Assembly (NCBI GenBank): GCA_963729215.1
Contig: CAVSND010000016.1
Location: forward strand, 310,001 to 374,000
Direction: 5' to 3'
Length of the DNA: 64,000 nucleotides
Source: CAVQJU01 sp963729215
GTDB lineage: Bacteria; Acidobacteriota; Vicinamibacteria; Vicinamibacterales; CAVVIG01
Below, in pieces: positions 47,431 through 57,502 of the stretch; the stretch's first letter is position 1; the number at the start of each line of letters is the position of its first letter. The notes under the pieces were generated by a model, which did not search any database, was not told the DNA's origin, and saw only the letters and a list, made by a program, of their open reading frames with translations. Position numbers and translations under genes: made by a program.

Positions 47431-48755
47431 TTGCCGATACAAAAGCGGGCGAAGATGTGCGCCAGCACATCGTCGGGCGTACGACGACCGGAGATCTCCT
47501 CGAGCGCCGCACGAGCTTCCTGGAGGTCCGCGAGCACGAACTCTTCGGAGAGCCGGGCACCGTCGGCGCCGGCCGCCGCGCGGGCGCGGGACACCGAATC
47601 GTACGCCCGCTCGAGCAGCGCGATATGGCGCAAGTTGGTGATGGCGGGCGGATCGTCCCGGGCCTCCACATCGAGGGCTCGCATCAGTTCCGCGCGGAGC
47701 GCACCGAGTCCATCGCCTGTCCTGGCGGAGACGCGCAGGAATTCTGCCTGGCCGTTTTCACCGAGATCGGCCTTGTTGGAAACCACCACTCGTCGAACAT
47801 CAACGGTCTCGTCGAGGATCTCCTCGTCTTCGGCATCGAGGGGCGCCGAGCCGTCGACAACAACCAGTACAAGATCCGCGACGTCGCGGGCCCGGCGCGC
47901 CCGCGCGACACCTTCGGCTTCAACGATGTCCGCCGCAGGCCGCAGGCCCGCGGTATCAACAAGCGTGACGCGCAGTCCCTGGAGATCGATGACTTCCGTG
48001 ATCAGGTCGCGCGTCGTGCCCGGCACGTCAGTGACGATGGCCCGCGATGCGCCAGACAGCGCGTTGAACAAGCTGGACTTGCCGACGTTGGGCTTGCCGA
48101 CGATCGCGAGCTGGAGTCCTTCCCGCACCAGCCGGCCGCGGCGTCCGTCGGCCACGAGCGACGAGATGCGTGCCATCAACTGGCCGAGAACGCCGGATAA
48201 TTCCTGCGGAGCGATGAAGTGATAGCCTTCTTCAGAGAAATCAACCGACGCCTCGAGGCGCGCCACCAGGTCGAAGAGTGCCTGGTCGATCCCGGCGATC
48301 GCGTCGGTCAGCGTGCCCTCGAGCTGATCGAAGGCGGCGCGGGCCTGGAGCGGCGTCACCGCATCGATGAGATCGGCCACGGCTTCTGCCTGGGGCAAAT
48401 CAATCCGGCCGTTCAGAAACGCCCGAAGCGTGAACTCACCGGGCTCGGCCAGGCGGGCGCCTCCGCCCATGGCGGCAGAAACAATTCCCGCCAGAATCAC
48501 GGGACTGCCGTGCGCGCTGATCTCGACGACGTCCTCGCCGGTGTAGGAATGGGGACCCGGAAAAAACGTGGCCACAACCTGGTCGCACGCGGCGATCCGG
48601 ACGAATGTCGCATGACGAGGCTGGAGCGGCCGGTCGCGCGCGACCAGTGTTCGCGCGATCGTCTCGGCCCCGGCACCGCTCAAACGCACCACGCCGATGC
48701 CGCTGCGTCCGGCGGGCGTGGCCACTGCCACGATGGTGTCGCTCGTGGAGAACAC
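47427..48755 (-). CDS. mnmE: tRNA modification GTPase MnmE
   Basis: 442 residues from GTG 48755, chosen because FSTSDTIVAVATPAGRSGIGVVRLSG is the canonical N-terminus; a longer upstream frame runs into repeat DNA. The G domain shows GKPNVGKSSLFNAL, VPGTTRD, DTAG and SNKAD. The protein ends in FCIGK, the conserved catalytic C-terminal CxGK. It acts with MnmG on tRNA wobble uridines and overlaps it by four bases. Confidence 0.96.
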   Translation of the reverse strand: MFSTSDTIVAVATPAGRSGIGVVRLSGAGAETIARTLVARDRPLQPRHATFVRIAACDQVVATFFPGPHSYTGEDVVEISAHGSPVILAGIVSAAMGGGARLAEPGEFTLRAFLNGRIDLPQAEAVADLIDAVTPLQARAAFDQLEGTLTDAIAGIDQALFDLVARLEASVDFSEEGYHFIAPQELSGVLGQLMARISSLVADGRRGRLVREGLQLAIVGKPNVGKSSLFNALSGASRAIVTDVPGTTRDLITEVIDLQGLRVTLVDTAGLRPAADIVEAEGVARARRARDVADLVLVVVDGSAPLDAEDEEILDETVDVRRVVVSNKADLGENGQAEFLRVSARTGDGLGALRAELMRALDVEARDDPPAITNLRHIALLERAYDSVSRARAAAGADGARLSEEFVLADLQEARAALEEISGRRTPDDVLAHIFARFCIGK

Positions 48756-48773
48756 AGGCCTTGTAGCTGGTTG

Positions 48774-48837
48774 TTCGTGACTCGTCGCTCGTGCTCGTTG
48801 CTCGGGCCCTGCCCAGTAACGAGCTACGAGCAACTAC
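48774..48837. repeat. Inverted heptamer repeats between jag and mnmE
   Basis: About four copies of CTCGTNN (48779-48804) face reverse-oriented ACGAGNN copies (48819-48832) across a GC-rich spacer. The right side runs into the jag stop codon (48834-48836). The same heptamer core occurs in the gyrB-gyrA gap. Confidence 0.75.
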
Positions 48838-49286
48838 TTCCGTAACGAGATGAGGACCGTCTTCGAGAACGCGTCGCCGACGCTCTCTGTGGTGATGCCC
48901 GGAACCTCTGCCGCGGCCAGGTGCACGAGACGGCGTTCGTAGGGGTTGAGAGGACCCAGCTGCTGATCGACGCCGGACTGCTTCACCTTCTCGGCGAGCA
49001 GCTTCGCCATCTGACGCAGCTCGGAATCCTTGCCCTTCCGATAGCCGAGCGCATCGACAAAGACCCGGCGCTCGTCGCCGAACGCCCGGCCGAAAGCGCT
49101 GTCCACGACCAGCTGCAGGGCCTTCAACGGCTCGCCTCGGTGGCGGACGAGAAGCTCGGCTTCGTCGCCTTCGAGATTCAGCCGCGGGCCATCGGCTGTC
49201 TCTTCGACCGTCACGTGTGCCTTGACGCCGAACGCCGCGATGACTCGCTCGAGAAACTGCACGATCGGTTGTGTCGTGTCCGTCAT
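48834..49286 (-). CDS. khpB: Jag/KhpB RNA-binding protein (KH and R3H domains)
   Basis: 150 residues. A KH domain (about 20-85: VTVEETADGPRLNLEGDEAELLVRHRGEPLKALQLVV) is followed by an R3H domain (about 85-150) with the core NPYERRLVHLAA and a final strand TVLISLRK. The long N-terminal Jag_N domain of Firmicutes is missing. KhpB-type proteins bind RNA and affect cell-envelope genes. It lies 23 bases after yidC, its usual neighbour. Confidence 0.9.
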   Translation of the reverse strand: MTDTTQPIVQFLERVIAAFGVKAHVTVEETADGPRLNLEGDEAELLVRHRGEPLKALQLVVDSAFGRAFGDERRVFVDALGYRKGKDSELRQMAKLLAEKVKQSGVDQQLGPLNPYERRLVHLAAAEVPGITTESVGDAFSKTVLISLRK

Positions 49287-49308
49287 ATGAGTCGCGTCCG
49301 ATAGAGCC

Positions 49309-51051
49309 TCATTCGGGCTCCTTGCTGCTCGCCGCGTCCGTCTTGCCGCCTCCGACGCGCTTGACCCGCCGCTCAGCCGCGGGCCGCACGTTCCGCACGG
49401 CCGCCGGCCCGATCATGTAGTTCGTCGCGTACTGCTGGCCGATCTGCCACACGTTGCTGACGAGCCAGTAGATCGCCAGGCCCGCCGGCGCCCACAGAAA
49501 CATGAAGGTGAACATGATCGGCATGAACATCATCATCTTCTGCTGCGCGGGGTCGACCCCGGTGGCCGGCATCATCCACTGCTGCCAGAGCTGGCTGGCG
49601 CCCATCAGCACCGGCGTTACGTAGTACGGATCGTGCGCCGACAGATCGTGGATCCAGAGGAGGAACGGCGCGCCGCGCAACTCGATGGCGGTCGACAGCA
49701 GCGCGTAGAACGCGAAGATCAGCGGGAAGGTCAGCAGGATGGGCACGCAGCCGCTGGCGGGATTCACACCCCGATCCTTGTAGAGCGCCATCAGCTCCTG
49801 GTTCATCTTCTGCTTTGCCGGGTCGGTCGCCTTCATCTTGGCGTAGCGATCCTGAATCGCTTTCACCTCCGGCTGGATCTCCTGCATCTTGCGCATCGAC
49901 ACGACGCTCTTGTGGCGGAGCGGGAAGATGACGACGTTGATGATGACTGTCAGCAGGATGATGGCCCAGCCGTAGTTCGCCACGTAGCCGTTGATCCATT
50001 TCAACGAGCTCAGCAGCGGCACCACGATGACTTTGAAATACCCGAAGTTGATGGCTTCGGCGACCTTGGGATCGATGGCGGTGAGGACACCGAAGTCTTT
50101 CGGCCCGGCGAAGAACTTGATGCCTTCGCCCGCGCGCTTCGACTCGATCGAATAGGACACCAGCTGCCGCCCCGGGTCCTTCGATCCAGCCGGCGGGGCA
50201 ATCGTGACCGGCTGATACACGATCTTGCTGACACCCGGCGACAGCGCGACGGTCATGAAGTAGTTGTCGTCGACGCCGCCGTAGAGGAAATCGCCCTCGT
50301 AGGTCGATTGCTTCGTGACGTCTTTCACCGCGAGCCGCTGAACCTTGCCGCCGTTCTGAAAAAGCAGACCTTCGGCGGCCTGCGTGTAGCGGCTGATCTC
50401 CGCGATGTCGCCGACCGCCGGTCCCCAGGAGACTGCCGGGGTGATGGCGCGATCACCCGATTCAATCGTCGAGCGATACGTGACGATGTACGACGCCGGA
50501 GTGAGCTGGAATTCCTTGACAGCATGAACGCCGGCGCTGTCGCGGTATTCGAACCGGAGATCCGCGGGTCCCGTGATCGGCGCCGATGGAACATCACCCA
50601 CCGCAAACAGCGCGTTGTTGAGCGTCTGATCGAGCTGTGCGTCTCCGGAATTCAACGTGAACGGCAATGGATGGGCTGCCAACTGCTGCTCGATGAGCTC
50701 CTGCGGCTGCCTCTGCTGATCGAAGTACTTCTTCAGGCGCCAGCTCTTGAGCCTCGCGCCGCGATTGGTAAACACCGCAATCACGTCCTGTGTTTCGACA
50801 CGGACGTCGCGCTCGGCCGGTTCGCCCACAAGCGTGGCAGCGGCGGGCGCGGTTGACGGAGCCGGCGCCGCCGCAGCCGTGGCGCCCGGCGGCGTCGAAC
50901 TGGGATTGTTGACGGCGGCCGCGCCGGCACCGGGCTGCGCAGCCTGCGTGGATGCCGGGGCCTGCTTGGGCACCGGCTTCACCACATAGGTCTGGTAGAC
51001 GTACAGGACAAGAAAAGACAGGACGAGTGCGATGAGAACCCGGCGTTCCAT
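49309..51051 (-). CDS. yidC: Membrane protein insertase YidC
   Basis: 580 residues from ATG 51051, overlapping the yidD stop (TGATG). An N-terminal membrane anchor (VLIALVLSFLVLYVYQTYVV), a Pro/Ala-rich linker and a large periplasmic beta domain (about 90-370) mark the Gram-negative type. The insertase core follows, with YGWAIILLTVIINVVIFPLRHKSVVSMRKMQEIQPEVKAIQ and the C-terminal IMFTFMFLWAPAGLAIYWLVSN. It inserts membrane proteins alone or with SecYEG. The basic tail is short. Confidence 0.95.
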   Translation of the reverse strand: MERRVLIALVLSFLVLYVYQTYVVKPVPKQAPASTQAAQPGAGAAAVNNPSSTPPGATAAAAPAPSTAPAAATLVGEPAERDVRVETQDVIAVFTNRGARLKSWRLKKYFDQQRQPQELIEQQLAAHPLPFTLNSGDAQLDQTLNNALFAVGDVPSAPITGPADLRFEYRDSAGVHAVKEFQLTPASYIVTYRSTIESGDRAITPAVSWGPAVGDIAEISRYTQAAEGLLFQNGGKVQRLAVKDVTKQSTYEGDFLYGGVDDNYFMTVALSPGVSKIVYQPVTIAPPAGSKDPGRQLVSYSIESKRAGEGIKFFAGPKDFGVLTAIDPKVAEAINFGYFKVIVVPLLSSLKWINGYVANYGWAIILLTVIINVVIFPLRHKSVVSMRKMQEIQPEVKAIQDRYAKMKATDPAKQKMNQELMALYKDRGVNPASGCVPILLTFPLIFAFYALLSTAIELRGAPFLLWIHDLSAHDPYYVTPVLMGASQLWQQWMMPATGVDPAQQKMMMFMPIMFTFMFLWAPAGLAIYWLVSNVWQIGQQYATNYMIGPAAVRNVRPAAERRVKRVGGGKTDAASSKEPE

Positions 51052-51452
51052 CAGAGCCTCACCCCATCTTGGACGCTGTCGTGTGCGTGTCCGGAACCTG
51101 CCAGTTGTGAGGCGGGAACGGGATCGTAGCCCGCTCGCCCGAGCGGATGGCACCTCGCCAGCCGTCGCATTGCCAGCCAGCCCCCAACCAGCACCCCGCG
51201 CTCAGCGACCGCCGTCGCGGCGTAGTCGGCACACGACGGGAGAAACCGGCACGACCCTCTAAAATACGGTGAAATAAGCAACTTATACCCTCTCAGCAGC
51301 AGCAGGACGACGCGGACGGCCAGCGGCCTAGCGAGTTGTTCTGAGCCGGCGTTCGAGGGTGGTTCGATAATCGGCTTCAAGGATGGTGAGGCTGACCCCA
51401 AGGAATTCGCGCTTGGGTACGACGACGACGTCGAATCCAGGGGCGATGTCAT
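51051..51452 (-). CDS. yidD: YidD membrane-protein insertion efficiency factor
   Basis: The conserved core is VLLLLRGYKLLISPYFRGSCRFLPSCADYAATAV, with the cysteines and the C-terminal RLARCHPLGRAGYDPVP typical of YidD. ATG 51452 gives 133 residues, but the first 45 overlap rnpA in another frame and look unlike YidD; TTG 51401 or 51380 is more likely the true start. YidD assists YidC. It lies between rnpA and yidC as in most bacteria. Confidence 0.88.
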   Translation of the reverse strand: MTSPLDSTSSSYPSANSLGSASPSLKPIIEPPSNAGSEQLARPLAVRVVLLLLRGYKLLISPYFRGSCRFLPSCADYAATAVAERGVLVGGWLAMRRLARCHPLGRAGYDPVPASQLAGSGHAHDSVQDGVRL

Positions 51453-51666
51453 TATGACGGAAGATCTCTCTTATCAATCGCTTAGCGCGATTCCTCTGAA
51501 CCGCGCCGCCTAGCTTTTTCGTCGCCGCCACACCCAGCCGGCCAACCGGCAGCTGGTTGCGTTTTACAAACAGGGTGCAAAATCGGCTGTGAATCCGCGA
51601 ACCGGTCTTGTAGATCGCCTGAAATTCCGCGTGACGCCGGATCCGCTGGTTTGGGCGGAGCCTCAA
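51328..51666 (-). CDS. rnpA: Ribonuclease P protein component
   Basis: 112 residues with a TTG start three bases after rpmH. The RNA-binding signature QRNRAKRLIREIFR is present, with RRHAEFQAIYKTGSRIHSRF at the N-terminus. It supports the RNase P RNA in tRNA 5' maturation. Its 3' end overlaps the upstream reading frame of yidD. Confidence 0.94.
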   Translation of the reverse strand: MRLRPNQRIRRHAEFQAIYKTGSRIHSRFCTLFVKRNQLPVGRLGVAATKKLGGAVQRNRAKRLIREIFRHNDIAPGFDVVVVPKREFLGVSLTILEADYRTTLERRLRTTR

Positions 51667-51669
51667 ACC

Positions 51670-51819
51670 TTATTCGCTGCTGACGGTCAGCCGCTTGCGC
51701 CCCTTGGCCCTGCGGCGTTTCAACACCAGGCGTCCGTTCTTGGTGCTCATACGGACGAGAAACCCATGCGCCGTCTTGCGGTGGCGGTTATTGGGCTGAA
51801 ATGTGCGCTTCCCCTTCAT
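51670..51819 (-). CDS. rpmH: 50S ribosomal protein L34
   Basis: 49 residues: it starts MKGKRTFQPNNRHRKTAHGF and ends GRKRLTVSSE, with the basic body LKRRRAKGRKRLT typical of L34. It is the first gene of the rpmH-rnpA-yidD-yidC-jag run and is divergent from dnaA, the classic origin arrangement. Confidence 0.96.
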   Translation of the reverse strand: MKGKRTFQPNNRHRKTAHGFLVRMSTKNGRLVLKRRRAKGRKRLTVSSE

Positions 51820-51850
51820 TCGGTCCTCCGGTGATCGAAACGAACCTTCA

Positions 51851-51880
51851 ATGGTAGCGAAGCCGTTCGAAGAGTGTCAA
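51851..51880 (-). promoter_or_regulatory. rpmH promoter
   Basis: On the minus strand TTGACA (51880-51875) and TACCAT (51856-51851) are spaced by 18 bases, 32 bases before the rpmH ATG. The -35 matches consensus perfectly and the -10 matches 4 of 6. Confidence 0.65.
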
Positions 51881-51969
51881 ACGGAATGGCTTTGTGTTAA
51901 AGTCTGCGTCCTTCGCCACGTCACGCGGGATCCCATCCGAGGCTCATGCAGTTCGGTCTCTCAACAGAG

Positions 51970-52001
51970 TTTTCCACACCTGTGGAAAAAACTGTGGAAA
52001 A
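51970..52001. promoter_or_regulatory. DnaA-box cluster upstream of dnaA
   Basis: Three DnaA-box-like 9-mers: TTTTCCACA (51970-51978), TGTGGAAAA (51981-51989) and TGTGGAAAA (51993-52001). Each differs from TTATCCACA at one position. The first two form a perfect palindrome with a 2-base centre. They probably serve both origin function and dnaA autoregulation. Confidence 0.8.
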
Positions 52002-52106
52002 TCCCAGAAAATCGGCGGTCTTGGTGCTCGTTTGGCAGAATTCTCGCCGGAACGGGTGACGTAGCGGTGGCGAAGGTCTGGGCTGGACCCCTCGTCCGGG
52101 GATAAC

Positions 52107-53441
52107 ATGAACCTCTGGGAACAAATCCTGGCGCGGGTCGAAACCAAGGTAAATCGCCACAGTTTCTACACCTGGTTCAAGCCGACGACGTTTATCGCCT
52201 CGGATACCCGCCAGATCAGCGTTCGGGTACCCAACCCACTTTTCAAGGACTGGCTGACGAAGCACTATTCGGGTCTCATCGCCGAGGCGATGGCCGAAGT
52301 GCAGACCGCAAGCCTCGACGTCAACTTCATCGCCGACGCACAGGGTGAAGGCCACCAGGTCGCGATTGCCGCAGACGAGGTCCCTCCGGCGGAAACGGAA
52401 GCCTTGCTGGTCGTCGAACCGGGCTCGGCCGGGTTGAACCCCCGCTACACCTTCGACACCTTCATCGTCGGTTCGTCGAATCAGTTTGCGCATGCGGCAT
52501 GCCGCGCGGTTGCCGAGGCACCGTCACGGTCCTACAACCCGCTGTTCATCTATGGTGGCGTGGGGCTCGGCAAGACACACCTCATGCATGCCGTGGGACA
52601 GTACGTGCTGCGGCACGATCGCAATCTGAAGCTGACCTACATTTCGTCCGAGCGGTTCATGAACGAAATGATCAATGCGGTCCGCTACGATCGCGTCATC
52701 GATTTCCGTGAACGGTACCGGAGCGTGGACGTCCTGCTCGTGGACGACATCCAGTTTCTCGCCGGCAAGGAAGGCACGCAGACCGAGTTTTTTCACACGT
52801 TCAACGCGCTGTACGATTCGCAAAAGCAGATCGTGCTCAGCAGCGACTGTCCGCCGCATGAGATTCCGGCTCTCGAGGAGCGCCTGCGCTCGCGCTTCGA
52901 ATGGGGGTTGATTGCGGATATTCAGTCGCCCGATCTCGAGACGAAAATCGCGATCCTGAAGAAAAAGGCCGAAGCGGAAGCCGTGCCTCTTCCGGACAAT
53001 GTCTCGATCTACATCGCGAGCAAAATCAAGTCGAACATCCGGGAGCTCGAGGGATCGCTCATTCGTCTCATCGCCTATGCGTCTCTGACGGGACAGGAAC
53101 TCTCGCTGGCGCTCGCCCAGGAAGTGCTGAAGAACATCATCGACCACGACGAGAAAGCCGTCACGATCGAGATCATCCAGAAACACGTCGCCGACTATTA
53201 CAACCTGAAGCTCGTCGATCTCAAGTCGCGCAACAACTCGAAGTCGGTGGCCAAGCCGCGACAGATTGCGATGTTTCTCTGCAAGTCCCTGACAAACGCG
53301 TCACTGCCCGAGATCGGCAGGAGCTTCGGCGGCAAGCACCACTCGACGGTGATTCACTCGATTCGAAAGGTGAACGAGCTCAGGAAAAAGGACGGAGATT
53401 TCAACACGTTGATCGGCAATTTCCTCGAAGCTTTTCACTAG
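52107..53441 (+). CDS. dnaA: Chromosomal replication initiator DnaA
   Basis: 444 residues. Domain I starts NLWEQILARVETKVNRHSFYTWF; a short variable linker (about 85-115) follows; the AAA+ domain has NPLFIYGGVGLGKTHLMHAVG (about 147-167) and DVLLVDDIQFLAGKEGTQ; domain IV carries the DnaA-box-binding QIAMFLCKSLTNASLPEIGRSFGGKHHSTVIHSI. It melts oriC and loads the replicative helicase. DnaA-like boxes lie on both sides of the gene. Confidence 0.98.
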   Translation: MNLWEQILARVETKVNRHSFYTWFKPTTFIASDTRQISVRVPNPLFKDWLTKHYSGLIAEAMAEVQTASLDVNFIADAQGEGHQVAIAADEVPPAETEALLVVEPGSAGLNPRYTFDTFIVGSSNQFAHAACRAVAEAPSRSYNPLFIYGGVGLGKTHLMHAVGQYVLRHDRNLKLTYISSERFMNEMINAVRYDRVIDFRERYRSVDVLLVDDIQFLAGKEGTQTEFFHTFNALYDSQKQIVLSSDCPPHEIPALEERLRSRFEWGLIADIQSPDLETKIAILKKKAEAEAVPLPDNVSIYIASKIKSNIRELEGSLIRLIAYASLTGQELSLALAQEVLKNIIDHDEKAVTIEIIQKHVADYYNLKLVDLKSRNNSKSVAKPRQIAMFLCKSLTNASLPEIGRSFGGKHHSTVIHSIRKVNELRKKDGDFNTLIGNFLEAFH

Positions 53442-53703
53442 AAACACGGTTTTCCACAGCTTGTCCGTCATTCGGCCTGTGAGCGCCTTGTCAACGCCTT
53501 TGTTGGGTCGATCGCCTGGGCCGGAACCGGTCTTCAGGGGGCACATTTCATGCACAAGTTAAACATATGAAAAATAACGAATTATCTGATTCGTAGACTT
53601 TTCAACTGACCCTCTTTTCCTATATAATTTCCTATTCTCGAATCTCTCCTATCCCCAGGGGATCGCGGGCCGTCCCCCCGCCATTTTCGAGGTCAGCACT
53701 GAT
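53442..53703. other. oriC: Probable oriC unwinding region between dnaA and dnaN
   Basis: This 262-base gap has one DnaA-box-like TTTTCCACA (53450-53458) and, unusually for this GC-rich window, an AT-rich run around 53556-53630 (with AAACATATG, AAAAATAACG, AATTATC). That combination is typical of a DNA unwinding element. With the box cluster upstream of dnaA it suggests a bipartite origin. Confidence 0.6.
53600..53628 (+). promoter_or_regulatory. Putative dnaN promoter
   Basis: Consensus -10 TATAAT (53623-53628) with a weak -35 TTTCAA (53600-53605), 17-base spacing, about 75 bases upstream of dnaN and probably also serving gyrB. Confidence 0.55.
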
Positions 53704-54815
53704 ATGGAACTCGTCGTCCGTAAGAACGACCTTCTGCGAGAACTGCAACTTTTCCAGGGGATCGTCGAGCGCAAGAACACCATCCCGATCCTGGCCAACG
53801 TCCTGATGGAGGCCAAAGATGGCGAGGTGCGATTTCTCGCCACCGATCTCGAAGTGGCGCTGCGCAGTAAATGCGCGGCGACGGTCGCGAAAGGCGGGTC
53901 GCTCACGCTGCCCGCCAAGAAGCTCTACGAAATCGTGAAATCGCTGCCGGAGACGGACATCCGAATTTCGGAAGACAAGAGCGGCGTCAAGGTTGCGGCC
54001 GAGCGTTTCGAATCCCGCATGCAGACGCTGCCTCGCGAGGACTTTCCGACCTTGCCTGAGTCCGGCACCGGATCCAGCGCCTCGCTGTCGCGAACGCCGC
54101 TTCGCGAAATGGTGACCAAGACACAGTTCGCGATCACCGGCGAGGACACGCGGTATTTTCTGAACGGCGCACTCTTCGTGCTGAAGCCGGATTCGATGAG
54201 CCTCGTGGCTACCGACGGCCATCGCCTGGCCCTCGTCACCGCGCCGCGGGAAAAGCAGGGTAAGAAAGACGCCGAAGACGATCGCCCGATTCTTCCGAAG
54301 AAAACGCTGGGCGAGCTGGGGCGGTTGTTGCTCGAAGGCGACGGCGACATCTCGTACGAACGGGGCGAGAACCATCTGTTCTTCGAAGTCGGCGGGCGGC
54401 TGCTCATCTCACGGATGATCGACGGACAGTTTCCGGCTTACGAACGGGTGATTCCGAAGGGGAACGACAAGCACATCGAGTTCGAGCGCGACCGGCTGAC
54501 GAATGCCGTCCGCCGTGTGGCGCTTCTCTCGAACGAGCGTTCGCGCGCGGTCAAGTTTCAGGTGGACAAAGGCAAGGTGGACGTGACATCGAGCAGTCCC
54601 GAACTGGGTGAGGCTCACGAAACGCTGCCGGTCGAGTTCAACGGTGGCTCGATGCAGATCTGTTTCAACGCGCAGTACGTCCTCGATTTTCTGTCGGCGG
54701 TGTCCTCCGATGTGGTGTCGCTGGACCTCAAGGACGAAGTCAGCCAGGCCGTGATGAAGCCGGTCGGCGTCGAGGGCTACGACTACACGTACGTGATCAT
54801 GCCGATGCGAGTCTG

Positions 54816-54816
<1 letters not shown>
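53704..54816 (+). CDS. dnaN: DNA polymerase III beta sliding clamp
   Basis: 370 residues. The clamp begins MELVVRKNDLLRELQLFQGIVERKNTIPILANVLM and ends with MKPVGVEGYDYTYVIMPMRV, the conserved C-terminus. Three clamp domains of about 120 residues each can be followed. The stop overlaps the gyrB start (TGATG), so the two are co-translated. Confidence 0.97.
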
Positions 54817-57395
<2,579 letters not shown>

Positions 57396-57397
57396 CC

Positions 57398-57490
57398 ACT
57401 CGTGACTCGCGGTCCGTGGCTCGGTGACCGTCCACGGTTGCAAGCCGGAGTCACGAGCCACGAGTTACGAGCCACGAGTCACGCGCACGA
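57398..57490. repeat. Inverted heptamer repeats between gyrB and gyrA
   Basis: CTCGTGA-type units (57398-57430) face about five reverse-oriented ACGAGNN heptamers (57448-57490), starting three bases after the gyrB stop codon. The core unit is the same as in the jag-mnmE gap. Confidence 0.8.
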
Positions 57491-57502
57491 GTCCCTAGCC
57501 CT

